From the NCBI GenBank assembly GCA_023433265.1, contig JAEZDR010000023.1, positions 1 to 46,605 of the forward strand: a DNA stretch of 46,605 nt, written 5' to 3'. The position numbers and the translations under genes were made by a program. The notes under the pieces were generated by a model. That model had not been told where the DNA came from. It did not search any database and saw only the letters and a program-made list of their open reading frames with translations. Source of the DNA: Bacteroidota bacterium. Lineage in GTDB: Bacteria > Bacteroidota > Bacteroidia > Chitinophagales > Chitinophagaceae. Below, one piece after another: positions 27,485 to 37,700 of this stretch. Each line of letters starts with the position of its first letter. Position 1 is the stretch's first letter.

Positions 27485-28795
27485 ATGAAGAAGTTATTAA
27501 TGTTAGCCATAGCCATGATAGGTATTGGACAGATAGCTTTTGCCCAGAAAAACTTTAAAGAAGTTGAAAAGTTCTACTTATTACAAAGGATAACTGAAGC
27601 CCGCAAGGAGTTGGATAAAGCACTGGCTAATCCGGAATTGGCTGGTAAGCCGGAAGCGCAGCTTTGGAAAACCAGGATTTATGCAGAGCTGTATTCCTCC
27701 GATTCGTCGCGCGCACTAAACCCAACAGCGGGTGATGTAGCGTTTGAAGCATTCAATAAGTACAAACAAATGGAGCCGGAGTTGAAGGAAATAAAAGAGC
27801 CCCAGGGTAGAAGGCCCATTCTAATTGTCTATAATGGCTTCCTTAATGAAGGTTCAAAGATGTTTAAGGATGAAAAATGGCGCGAAAGCTATGAATTCTT
27901 CAAAAAAGCTGAAGAACTGGGTGATTTTATTATCAAAAGTGGTTTTAGTTCAGCCGCCAATCCAGCAACCGCAATTGACACAGGATCTGTTCTTTATGCC
28001 GGTGTTGCAGCTCAGAATGCAAACTTGAATGATGAAGCTGCCAAATACTTTAGAAAGTATGTGGATCAAAGAATTGCAGGACCAAATGATATTGGGGTAT
28101 ATGCATACTTGCTTGAGTATTTTACTAAAAATAAAAACGAAGCGGAGTTTCAAAAGTACCTGGCACTTGCAACAGAAGTTTATCCGAAAGAGACAGACCG
28201 GTGGAACTATTTTAAAAATAAATACACTTCGGCCAATTTGAATCCAAAGGAAATTATTGAAAGGTATAAACAAGAAGATGCCGGGGGTAAGCTAACAGCG
28301 GATCAATATGGAAACTATGGTAGCTTGCTGGGTTTTCCCTCAAAGGATAAGCAGGAATCGCTTGACAGTGCCACGTTTGCAGAAATGAAACATGTGGGAG
28401 CAGAAGCGTTCAAGAAAGCATTTGCACTTAGCAACTATGGAATTGATGCCTACCATGCCGGTGCGTTGTATTATTTAGACTTCAATACCCTGGAAGACAG
28501 GTATAAGGCTAACGTGGGAGTTGCTGCTGCTTTGAAGGCAAAAAGAGAAGCTATTGAAAAAGAATCACATGTGGTTGTAGACAGCGCAATTGTTTGGCTT
28601 ACCAAAGCTTATGATGCACTGAAGTCTGCTTCATCCCGCGACAAGATTGAGTCAGCTACTTTGAACAAGACGGTAGACATGCTCGCAATCATGTACGGAT
28701 GGAAGAGGGATAAATCGAAGGTGAAGGCCCCTAAGGACTTTGACAAGTATGACAAGCTATACAAGAAGTTTGATTCCGAACATTCTAAATACTAG
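27485..28795 (+). CDS. Secreted helical (TPR-like) protein of unknown function
   Basis: A 436-residue protein starts with a Sec signal peptide (MKKLLMLAIAMIGIGQIAFAQ) and is then almost entirely helical. It has segments such as 'NEGSKMFKDEKWRESYEFFKKAEEL', 'AGVAAQNANLNDEAAKYFRKYV' and 'EAFKKAFALSNYGIDAYHAGALYYL' that look like tetratricopeptide repeats. It follows gyrA by 25 bases and ends at a strong terminator, so it probably shares the gyrA transcript. It likely lies in the periplasm and binds protein partners. I do not recognise a named family. Confidence 0.75.
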   Translation: MKKLLMLAIAMIGIGQIAFAQKNFKEVEKFYLLQRITEARKELDKALANPELAGKPEAQLWKTRIYAELYSSDSSRALNPTAGDVAFEAFNKYKQMEPELKEIKEPQGRRPILIVYNGFLNEGSKMFKDEKWRESYEFFKKAEELGDFIIKSGFSSAANPATAIDTGSVLYAGVAAQNANLNDEAAKYFRKYVDQRIAGPNDIGVYAYLLEYFTKNKNEAEFQKYLALATEVYPKETDRWNYFKNKYTSANLNPKEIIERYKQEDAGGKLTADQYGNYGSLLGFPSKDKQESLDSATFAEMKHVGAEAFKKAFALSNYGIDAYHAGALYYLDFNTLEDRYKANVGVAAALKAKREAIEKESHVVVDSAIVWLTKAYDALKSASSRDKIESATLNKTVDMLAIMYGWKRDKSKVKAPKDFDKYDKLYKKFDSEHSKY

Positions 28796-28826
28796 AAGAG
28801 AAGGCCGCTACAGAGCGGCTTTTCTT
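28796..28826 (+). terminator. Terminator after the gyrA-downstream gene
   Basis: GCCGCT (28804-28809) and AGCGGC (28814-28819) form a stem with loop ACAG. AAGAGAAG pairs further out with CTTTTCTT. The T-rich arm gives a run of four T right after the GC core. It overlaps the stop codon region of the gene at 27485-28795. From here to 29087 I see nothing else. Confidence 0.8.
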
Positions 28827-29087
28827 GCTTAGGACTACTTAACATAATGTAAATTATGACTGAAAAGGGGAAATAAGTTTCTTTCATTATCTATGTTGAA
28901 TGCAACCAAGCATCTCAACCGAGTTGAGAGTGAGAAACGGCAACACAACACCTAACGGCGCTACCTGGTAATTGACAGTAACCTATGAGAAATAAATTAG
29001 AACAAATAGGATTCGTGTTGCATTTCAGCTATCCCTCAACAACAAGTTAGTTTTGGACGCACGGGAAAAGCACGTGTGACGAGAATG

Positions 29088-29846
29088 TTACTTTTCCTGG
29101 CGTTCTACGTACTTTTCTTCGCCTTTGTAATAATGTTCATGTGTAGCAACTGCGTCTGTTTTGGTTTTATCCATTTTCATCTGCAGGATGTTGACTAACA
29201 ACGCAAACGTCATTGAAAAATATACATAGCCCTTCGGGATGTGCAGTTCCATGCCTTCTCCTATAAGGGATACTCCAATTAATAAAAGGAAGCTTAGCGC
29301 AAGCATTTTGAATGACGGGTGTTTGTTTACAAACCTGGAGATGGGTCCTGAAGCAAATAACATCACGACTACTGTTATTATTACGGCCGTATACATGATC
29401 CAGAGTTCCTGGACCATCCCTACGGCAGTAATAATAGAGTCGACCGAGAAGACAATATCGAGAATAAGGATTTGACCAATGACAGAACCAAATGTACTCG
29501 CTTTGATATTCTTGGAAGTATCGCCCTCTTCGCCCTCCATTTTATGGTGTATCTCTGTGGCACTTTTATAAATCAGGAACAACCCGCCTGCAATAAGGAT
29601 AAGGTCTTTTCCGGAAAAACCTGTATCAAAAAGTGTAAATAAATCTCCTTCAAGCTTAAGAATCAATGAAATAATGCCTAACAGCGCAAGCCTGATAAAC
29701 ATAGCCAAGATGAGGCCTAGTCTCCTCGCCTTAGCTTGTTGGTGCAGGGGTAAACGGGCAGCAACTATTGAAATAAAGATAACATTATCCAGCCCTAAAA
29801 CAACCTCTAAAAGTACCAGGGTAACGAGTGCAATTATTTGTTCCAT
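29088..29846 (-). CDS. TerC family integral membrane protein
   Basis: The 252-residue protein has about seven hydrophobic segments and the two TerC acidic motifs, 'VVLGLDNVIFISIVAARL' and 'LDIVFSVDSIITAVGM'. Family members are linked with metal (for example manganese) export and with tellurite resistance. The end is charged and hydrophilic ('HEHYYKGEEKYVERQEK'). It starts divergently from the serine hydrolase at 29982, with 135 bases between. No tellurium genes are nearby, so a metal-export or housekeeping role is more likely. Confidence 0.88.
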   Translation of the reverse strand: MEQIIALVTLVLLEVVLGLDNVIFISIVAARLPLHQQAKARRLGLILAMFIRLALLGIISLILKLEGDLFTLFDTGFSGKDLILIAGGLFLIYKSATEIHHKMEGEEGDTSKNIKASTFGSVIGQILILDIVFSVDSIITAVGMVQELWIMYTAVIITVVVMLFASGPISRFVNKHPSFKMLALSFLLLIGVSLIGEGMELHIPKGYVYFSMTFALLVNILQMKMDKTKTDAVATHEHYYKGEEKYVERQEK

Positions 29847-29981
29847 AAATGTTTATAAATCGGGATGCGCGCGAAAATATCATTTCAAAATTAAAGCCAC
29901 TCTCAAACCTGAGAGTTTTACACTTTCTATAGAACTGGAAAAATTAAGCAATGGGCTTACCTTCAACCCAAAAATTTACAG

Positions 29982-31517
29982 ATGCGGTTTTTGTTGGTTC
30001 TCGTTTTGTTTTCATGTTTCACCCTTTCCTCTATAAGCGCGCAATATCAGCCCTCTTTCATCCATCCTGATTCTATTTCCGAGTACATTAAAAAAGGGAT
30101 GCAGGAATACCAGATACCGGGGCTTGCGATTGTAATTGTAAAAGATGGCCAGGTAGTTCTTAAGCAAGGTTTTGGCGTAAAAAGTATGGAAACCAGGGAA
30201 CCGGTTGACACAAACACTTTGTTTCTCATTGCAAGCAATAGCAAACTGTTCACGGGCACAGCTTTAGCTCAGCTAGAGCACAACAACAAACTATCACTAA
30301 ACGACAAGATAACTAAGTATTTCAAGGATTTCAGGTTGTATGATTCCCTTTCCACCAGCCAGGTAACCATAAGAGATATGTTAGCCCACCGAATTGGAAC
30401 CAAAACTTTCCAGGGCGACTTTACTTTCTGGAATAGTAAACTTAGCCGGAAAGATATTATGAAGGGTATGCGCTACCTGAAACCCGTAGGAAGCTTTAGG
30501 CAGGATTACGGCTATTGCAATAGCTGCTACCTTACAGCAGGGGAAGTTATACCTGTTGTAACAGGGAAACCCTGGGAGGTATATGTATACGATAGCATCT
30601 TAATGCCGTTACAGATGACCAATACCCACATGCTTTCGCAAGGCATTGATCAGCGAAACAATGTAGCAGTTCCCTACACCACAAGCTTTACCGGCGCGCC
30701 GGTAAAAGTGCCCTATGACAGGTGGGACAATCTTGGTCCTGCCGCGTCTATGGTCAGCAACGTTGACGATTTGAGCAAATGGCTGCTGCTGCAACTTGAT
30801 AGCGGCCGCTATAATGCGAAGCAGGTGCTCCCATGGCCAATTCTTCAAAGAACGCGGGATGTAAATATTATTATCAACAGCCGAAAATCACCGAGGGTAC
30901 CCACCCATTTTGTGGGCTATGGACTAGGATTGTTGAGCGCCGACTACAATGGCAAACAAATTTACTGGCATACCGGCGGAGCGTCTGGAATGGTTAGCAA
31001 CGTATGTTTTGTACCAGAAGAAAAGCTAGGAATCGCAATATTGACCAACCAGGACAACCAGGTATTTTTTGAAGCCTTACGGTACCAGGTGCTAGATGCA
31101 TTTCTTGGCGTTCCGTACATTAACCGGGCTGATCAATTCTTAAAACCGTTTATGGCTGAGGAAGAAAAGACCTTGAAACAAATAACGGAGTGGAGAGCCA
31201 AAGTAAACGCAAAAACTCAAATACCCCGGCCTCTATCGGCTTATGCAGGCACTTACCAACACGAACTATATGGCACCCTCAGCATATCAGCTAAAGACGA
31301 CAGGCGTTTGACCATTAAGTTCAATACGCACAACAACCTTAGTGCAACGCTAAGTTACCTTGGAAATGAAGAATGGTTGCTGGAATACAACAACATTGAA
31401 TATGGTATCCATACTATCGGTTTTGACATTGATCAACAGAGAGTAAATACTATTAATATTAAAGCAAACGACTTTATTGAGTACGATGCCTACAAGTTTA
31501 AGAAGCTAAAGAAGTAG
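29982..31517 (+). CDS. Serine hydrolase of the beta-lactamase/PBP4-like family
   Basis: A 511-residue protein with a signal peptide ('FLLVLVLFSCFTLSSISAQ'). The three catalytic motifs of the class C beta-lactamase fold are all present: SNSK (Ser85, Lys88), Tyr178-Cys-Asn180, and His330-Thr-Gly. A C-terminal lipocalin-like segment begins near 'PLSAYAGTYQHELYGTLSIS'. Many Bacteroidota encode such proteins, which act as peptidases or esterases; true beta-lactam hydrolysis is not implied. It is exported to the periplasm or beyond. Confidence 0.88.
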   Translation: MRFLLVLVLFSCFTLSSISAQYQPSFIHPDSISEYIKKGMQEYQIPGLAIVIVKDGQVVLKQGFGVKSMETREPVDTNTLFLIASNSKLFTGTALAQLEHNNKLSLNDKITKYFKDFRLYDSLSTSQVTIRDMLAHRIGTKTFQGDFTFWNSKLSRKDIMKGMRYLKPVGSFRQDYGYCNSCYLTAGEVIPVVTGKPWEVYVYDSILMPLQMTNTHMLSQGIDQRNNVAVPYTTSFTGAPVKVPYDRWDNLGPAASMVSNVDDLSKWLLLQLDSGRYNAKQVLPWPILQRTRDVNIIINSRKSPRVPTHFVGYGLGLLSADYNGKQIYWHTGGASGMVSNVCFVPEEKLGIAILTNQDNQVFFEALRYQVLDAFLGVPYINRADQFLKPFMAEEEKTLKQITEWRAKVNAKTQIPRPLSAYAGTYQHELYGTLSISAKDDRRLTIKFNTHNNLSATLSYLGNEEWLLEYNNIEYGIHTIGFDIDQQRVNTINIKANDFIEYDAYKFKKLKK

Positions 31518-31595
31518 GGAAGCTGCCTCTCTGGTTGCTCTTTTAATTAACGCTGAAACCTGCTGGCTATAATAAGAAGCTCTACTCACCTCCCC

Positions 31596-31603
31596 TATTT
31601 TTG
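31596..31603 (+). promoter_or_regulatory. Candidate -7 box before polX
   Basis: TATTTTTG matches TAnnTTTG and ends five bases before the ATG at 31609, as in the rlmD-like gene, which predicts a very short leader. Confidence 0.45.
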
Positions 31604-31608
31604 CCTGT

Positions 31609-33285
31609 ATGACTAATTATGCCATCGCCGATAACCTAAATCTCTTAGCACAACTACTGGACATTCACGGAGAAAACAGTTATAAAGCGAAGAGCTATTC
31701 TATAGCCGCTTTTGCCATTGAAAAACTGGATGTGGAATTAGCAGAGATGCCACAAAAACAAATTTTTTCACTAAAGAATATAGGCGAAGGTGCCGGCAAA
31801 AAGATCTTAGAATTATTGGAGACCGGTCAATTGCAGGAACTAGCTTCAATTATAGCCAAAACACCACCGGGCGTACTGGAAATGCTTAGGATAAAGGGAC
31901 TTGGACCTAAGAAGATTTCATTTATCTGGAAAGATCTGAACATTGAAAGCCTGGGGGAACTTCTACAGGCATGCAGCGAAAATCGCCTATCCAAGTGCAA
32001 AGGATTCGGCGATAAAACCCAGTTGAAAATAAAAGAAGGGATAGAATTTTACCTAAGAAGCCAGGGCAAGTTCCTGTTTTCGCAGATAGAAGAATATGCA
32101 CACCACTTTAACCAACTTTTGAAAAATGAGTTCCCTGGTTATAGCTTTATTCCTGTGGGCAATCTCCCAAGGCAACTTGAAGTGATAGAAGAATTAGAGT
32201 GGGTTACTGACGCAAATCCTGCCGCTCTGCTAACCTACCTTGAACAATTAGAGCACGAAGTAGTTGATAGAAGTACTGCCCGTTCCACCCTCCGGTCGCC
32301 AGACAACGTAACAATTGTATTCTTTCATGCTGCAAAGGACCAACTTGTTTCAGAAGCTTTCAGGCTCAATTGCAGTGAAGATTTTCTAAACGCATTTACC
32401 AAAAACTATGGCGAACCCAACAGCTACCCTACGGATGAGGCCATATTCGTACAAAACAAATTATCCTACATACCAGTTTATCTAAGGGAAAATCCATCCA
32501 TCCTGGAGAAAGCAAAAGCAGATTCTCTCCCACTGGTAATCACCCCTGCCGATATCAAAGGCCTCATTCATTGCCACAGTATGTGGAGCGATGGCGCTGA
32601 GAGCATTGAACACATGGCGAGAGCTTGTATGGATCGTGGACTGGAATATATGGTCATCAGCGATCATTCAAAGACAGCATCCTACGCCGGCGGACTTACA
32701 GAGGACCGTATCCTGGCACAACATCAACAGATAGATGAGTTGAATACTAAATTGGCACCGTTCAAAATATTCAAGAGTATAGAATCGGATATCCTTAGCG
32801 ATGGCAGTTTAGACTATGATGCTGCTGTACTTAATAATTTCGACATCATAATAACGTCTGTCCACTCTCAATTGAGTATGACAGCTGAAAAAGCTATGCC
32901 ACGCCTGTTAAATTGTATCAGGAATCCATTTACTTCTATCCTCGGCCATATGACTGGTAGGCTCCTGCTTAGCCGGAATGGACTGCAGGTAGATCACAGA
33001 GAATTGATTGATGCCTGCGCAAAACATAACGTGGTTATTGAGCTAAATGCCAACCCGCGCAGGCTCGACATGGACTGGCGCTGGATTGAATACGCAATTG
33101 GAAAAGGAGTTTTAATAAGCATAGACCCCGATGCACATTCCATTCCTGAAATAGACTATACGCGCTATGGAATTTTAGTAGCTCAAAAAGCCGGGCTTAT
33201 GGCAAAAAATAATCTTAGCAGCTATAGGCTTGCGGAGTTCGAGCATTTTGTAACCCTGCAACAGCGTAAGAGAAAGCTTTCCTAA
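31609..33285 (+). CDS. polX: PolX-like protein: HhH and PHP domains, polymerase site lost
   Basis: The 558-residue protein has the PolX order: N-terminal helix-hairpin-helix repeats ('FSLKNIGEGAGKKILELLETG', 'LRIKGLGPKKISFIWKDL'), a nucleotidyltransferase-like middle, and a C-terminal PHP phosphoesterase ('HCHSMWSDG' from His321, 'VISDHS', 'SVHSQLSM', 'SIDPDAHS'). The PHP metal ligands are present, so 3'-5' exonuclease or AP-endonuclease activity is plausible. In the middle domain the usual 'GSxRR...DxD' polymerase motif is absent: residues 184-196 read GNLPRQLEVIEEL. It probably serves in base-excision repair as a nuclease only. Similar proteins are common in Bacteroidota. Confidence 0.85.
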   Translation: MTNYAIADNLNLLAQLLDIHGENSYKAKSYSIAAFAIEKLDVELAEMPQKQIFSLKNIGEGAGKKILELLETGQLQELASIIAKTPPGVLEMLRIKGLGPKKISFIWKDLNIESLGELLQACSENRLSKCKGFGDKTQLKIKEGIEFYLRSQGKFLFSQIEEYAHHFNQLLKNEFPGYSFIPVGNLPRQLEVIEELEWVTDANPAALLTYLEQLEHEVVDRSTARSTLRSPDNVTIVFFHAAKDQLVSEAFRLNCSEDFLNAFTKNYGEPNSYPTDEAIFVQNKLSYIPVYLRENPSILEKAKADSLPLVITPADIKGLIHCHSMWSDGAESIEHMARACMDRGLEYMVISDHSKTASYAGGLTEDRILAQHQQIDELNTKLAPFKIFKSIESDILSDGSLDYDAAVLNNFDIIITSVHSQLSMTAEKAMPRLLNCIRNPFTSILGHMTGRLLLSRNGLQVDHRELIDACAKHNVVIELNANPRRLDMDWRWIEYAIGKGVLISIDPDAHSIPEIDYTRYGILVAQKAGLMAKNNLSSYRLAEFEHFVTLQQRKRKLS

Positions 33286-33344
33286 TTGCCGGTATTTAGC
33301 ATATTGCCTTAGCTTTGTACAACCGACGTTTTAGTAAACGCGAT

Positions 33345-33352
33345 TAAATTTG
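33345..33352 (+). promoter_or_regulatory. Candidate -7 box before the arginase gene
   Basis: TAAATTTG matches TAnnTTTG, 110 bases before the chosen start at 33463. The leader of about 105 bases contains an open frame, but with no recognisable protein in it. Confidence 0.4.
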
Positions 33353-33462
33353 CAGTTGATTGTTTGCTGTTTTACCGGGTGCTGCTCAGTTATTTGAATC
33401 TTGCAGCCTTCTTCCGGCATTCATGCTGTTTTGCAAAGTGGCTGCATAAAGCAATTAGGTTT

Positions 33463-34410
33463 ATGAAGAATATTAAGCTGATAGAAGTTCCTTCGGAAAT
33501 AGGTGCAGGCACCAGGGGTGCGAGTCTTGGCATAGATGCGATAAAAATTGCTGCACTCGACTTTATGAGCAACTTTTTCGTTCACTTCCCCTCAGAACGC
33601 ATACAGGTTGAAAACAAACTGTTATTTGAACCCATCGAATCGCCCTATGCAAAACGCATTAAGGGAGTTGCCACTATGTACGACAGGGTGAGTAAAGCAG
33701 TAGCTGAGACAATGAAGAGCAATTTCTTCCCGGTTATTCTTAGCGGAGATCATAGTATGGCAGGCGCTACTATTGCGGGAATCAAAATGGCAAAGCCCAA
33801 TAGTAAACTCGGTGTAATTTGGATAGATGCACATGCAGATTTACACACGCCTTTCACTACCCCATCGGGTAATATGCATGGTATGCCCCTTGCAACCGCA
33901 TTGAATGAGGATAATAGAGAAAAGTCAGTCCATGAACCGGATGAGGAAACTAAAAAACAATGGAACCATCTAAAGAACATAGGGAAGATAGCGCCTAAAA
34001 TTCTTGCTGAGGACCTGGTGTACATTGCGCTAAGGGATTATGAAAAAGAAGAAAAACACATTATAGAGAAAAACGGTATTAAAGTTATTACTACAAACGA
34101 AGTGCGCCGTAAAGGCCCGGAAAATGTAGTACGCGCAGTTTTAAGATACTTATCGGACTGCACAGACATTTATGTAAGCTTCGATGTAGATAGTCTTGAC
34201 TCTTCTATTTCGAAAGGAACAGGAACGCCGGTTAGTAATGGACTGAGGGAGAGAGAAGCAGAAGACATCGTAAGCAAGCTGATGCAAAACCGTAAAGTTT
34301 GCTGCTTCGAAATAACAGAAGTAAATCCGACGCTCGATAAGGAAAACATGATGGCAGAGATTGCATTCAACATATTGCAGCGGAGTGTGAATGTCTTGAT
34401 GATGAGTTAG
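33463..34410 (+). CDS. rocF: Arginase-family ureohydrolase
   Basis: The enzyme splits arginine (or a related guanidino compound) into urea and an amine. ATG 33463 gives 'MKNIKLIEVPSEIGAGTRGASLGID'; the frame extends to 33364, but those 33 residues are unlike the family. The dinuclear manganese ligands are all visible: 'GDHS' (His97), 'DAHAD' (Asp122, His124, Asp126) and 'DVD' (Asp241, Asp243). Length 315 residues. The SLGID start motif fits arginase better than agmatinase; substrate assignment is inferred. Confidence 0.8.
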   Translation: MKNIKLIEVPSEIGAGTRGASLGIDAIKIAALDFMSNFFVHFPSERIQVENKLLFEPIESPYAKRIKGVATMYDRVSKAVAETMKSNFFPVILSGDHSMAGATIAGIKMAKPNSKLGVIWIDAHADLHTPFTTPSGNMHGMPLATALNEDNREKSVHEPDEETKKQWNHLKNIGKIAPKILAEDLVYIALRDYEKEEKHIIEKNGIKVITTNEVRRKGPENVVRAVLRYLSDCTDIYVSFDVDSLDSSISKGTGTPVSNGLREREAEDIVSKLMQNRKVCCFEITEVNPTLDKENMMAEIAFNILQRSVNVLMMS

Positions 34411-34498
34411 GACACGCATGGAGATTTTTAACTGATGCGGCTTGCGGTTTTCCATTCGGAAGAATATTTGAAGAGCCATTTTGACGTACCGGAAAAGG

Positions 34499-34553
34499 CT
34501 TTGACGCTTTAATTACGCTATCATTACGCTTTTAGTACGCTTTCACTACGGAG
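34499..34553 (+). repeat. 11-bp tandem array, five units (array C)
   Basis: Five units of 11 bases run without indels, with consensus TnAnTACGCTT (units include TAATTACGCTA, TCATTACGCTT and TTAGTACGCTT). The array lies in the convergent gap 34411-34734 between arginase and dnaE2, 88 bases after the arginase stop. The rest of that 324-base gap is A/T-rich and shows nothing I recognise. Confidence 0.85.
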
Positions 34554-34734
34554 TCACCCCGAAAATTGATTAAAGTTATTAACAGAAACCCTAGGTTATA
34601 CACATCATACCCTTAGTTATGCACTGTTACTTTGGCAGTTAGTGCTAACAAATACAGCGGCCAAGAGCTGGCGAGGCCTGGTACCGGGACATGAGGGAGA
34701 AATCCAAGCAACTTTAATTGCACTTATATTTTGA

Positions 34735-37700
34735 CTACCTGAAATCTCTTGCTCCAGGAAATACCTCCGCTCCCACTTGTTGAGGCAGTTGCTGTGCGAC
34801 CGCTAGCGCCGTGTCGTTGTAAAGACCGGGCAATTCCTCAGGCGCATTTAACTTGCGCAATAATCTTGAGATATCGTAACAAGATTTTACTATTACATGG
34901 ACCACCTCCCCTTCTACCTGAAGCTTACCTTCTACCATAATAAGTTTCGACTGTAAGATCTCTTTTCGATAGGTTTCAAATAAGCTTTGAAAAATTACCA
35001 GGTTAGCAAAGCCGGTTTCATCCTCTATTGTCATAAAGCAAACGCCGGCTGCAGTGCCTGGCCGTTGCCGTACCAAAACAAGACCTGCTACACGCACCCA
35101 GTCACCATCTTTGGCGTGCTTCAAATCGCCGGTAGCTAACACATGATGTTGCTTCAACTTATTGCGTACAAAACTTACCGGATGTGCTTTTAGCGAAAGT
35201 GCAGTAGCCAGGTAGTCCTGCACTACATGTTGCCCGGTAGTCATTACAGGCAGATTTACCTTCTCTCCTATACCATCAGGCGATACCTGGCCAGTAAACA
35301 TAGCCTGCGGTGTATCCCGCACCGATACCTGCCACAAAGCCTGCCTTCTATCCATATCAATAGAACGAAAAGCATCCGCATCGGCCAGCAACTCCAACGT
35401 CGCATTACTTAGCCCTGCATTACGTAACTGCAGCACGCTATCATAGGGTGAAGTTCTTGCCTGCAACAAAATTTCCGCATCTTCCTGTCGCATGCCCTTA
35501 ATCTGCCTGAACCCTAACCTCACGGCTTTGTAATTACCACTTTGCTCTTCCAGGATATTATCCCATTGAGAATGATTAACATCTACCGGACGCACTTCCA
35601 CGCCATGATTTTGTGCATCAATTACAATCTGTGCAGGCTGGTAAAAGCCCATAGGTAAGCTATTAAGCAGGGCACTGGCAAACACATCGGGATAATAACA
35701 CTTAAGCCAGCAGCTTACATATACCAGCAAAGCAAAACTGGCAGCATGGCTTTCGGGAAATCCATAACTACCAAATCCCTCCAATTGCTTAAACACCCGT
35801 TCAGCATATTCGGCGGTATACCCCCGTTCCGTCATACCCTTTACCAGCTTAGTGTGAAATTGAGAAACCACTCCTTTCATTTTAAAAGTAGCCATAGCAC
35901 GCCTCAACTGGTCGGCCTCCACAGGGGTAAAACCTGCTGCCACAATAGCAACATTCATGGCCTGCTCCTGGAACAAAGGCACTCCTAATGTTCTTCCTAA
36001 TATTGCCTTCAGCTCATCTGAGGGAAATTCAACAGGTTCCTTACCACTACGCCTGCGCAGGTAGGGATGCACCATATCCCCTTGTATAGGGCCGGGACGT
36101 ACAATAGCCACCTCAATTACGAGATCATAAAAGCAACGGGGCTTCAGGCGAGGCAACATGCTTTGCTGGGCACGGCTCTCAATCTGGAACACACCCACGG
36201 TATCTGCCTTACAAATCATATCATACACCTTAGGGTCATCTTGAGGAATGTTAGCCAGAGTAAGATGCAATCCGTAATGCTGTTTAGCCAAATCAAAAGC
36301 TTTCCTGATGCAGGTAAGCATACCCAGGGCAAGTACATCTACTTTCATAAAGCCTAACGCATCTATATCATCTTTGTTCCACTCTATGCAGGTACGGTTT
36401 TCCATTCGTGCATTTAAGATGGGACATAGATCAGATAATTTACCTCTTGTTATTACAAACCCGCCGGTATGTTGCCCCAGTTGCCGCGGAAAACCCATAA
36501 ACTGCTTAGTAAGCTCCAATGTCTTCTTAAGGTGTAGGTCGCCTTCATTAAGTCCCTGCTGCGTTAATCGTTTGCCTTCAAACCACTCATCAGTGTATTC
36601 CCATATAGAAGCCGACAACTTAGAAATGGTATCAAGCGATAATCCCATTACTTTACCCACATCGCGTATGGCTCCTTTCTGGTGCAACTGTGTTACCGTA
36701 GCCACAATAGCGGCCCTATCCCGCCCGTATTTTTCATAAATGTATTGTATCACTTCTTCCCTCCTCTCATGTTCAAAGTCCACATCAATGTCAGGCGGCT
36801 CGTTACGCGCTGCGGATATAAAGCGCTCAAACAACAGGTCAAACTTTTCCGGGCTTACTGATGTGATGCCTAAACAAAAACACACGGTAGAATTAGCTGC
36901 CGATCCGCGCCCCTGGCAAAGAATACTACGGCTGCGGGCAAAACGTACAATATCATATACGGTAAGGAAATAAGAGGCATAGTTCTTTTCTTCAATAAAC
37001 TTAAGCTCATGTTTAATGGAGTGCACAATCTTAGCTGGCAGTGGCTCTCCAAACATCTCTCTTGCTCCCTTCCATGCCAGGTAAGTAATTTCTTCCTGTG
37101 GCGTGTGGTTATCGCTAATAATTTCCATCGGGTATTCGTACCTGAGTTCATCAAGCGAGAAAGTGCAGGCTTCCGCTATTTCCTGCGTGCGGATAATGGC
37201 CTCAGGATAATTCCGGAACAGTCGCTGCATTTCCTGCTGTGTCTTCAGGTAGCGCTCTGCATTGGGATGTAATTTGTACCCGGCAGCATAGATAGTACAC
37301 TTCTCGCGTATGCATGTAAGCACATCCTGCAGTTGCCTGCGTTGGGGATGATGGTAATGAACGTCGTTAGTGGCTACCTTATGAATGTTTAACAGCCGTG
37401 ATAGTTCAGCTATCCGGAACAACTGCTTGTTATCATCACCCATATACCTCCGGATGGCTGCAATGTATAATTCATTACCCAATGCTTCTTTGTACTCCTG
37501 CAGTACGGTAATAAATGAAGCATCAAACCGGAACTCTTCGTTAAGCGACTCAGGGGGTAAGGCTATAAACTTAATTCCCTTGGCGTATGTATATATATCC
37601 GCCTTGTAAAGGCAACAATCACCTTTTTCTGCCCGGCTGTTGCCCAATGTAAGTAAGTTGCTCAGGCGCGTATAGGCATCCTTATCTGTAGGGTAAGCCA

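Noticed and set aside
29982..31517. Acquired beta-lactam resistance gene
   Set aside because: The family has the same catalytic motifs, but its size, its lipocalin-like tail and the ordinary chromosomal setting fit a housekeeping peptidase or esterase.
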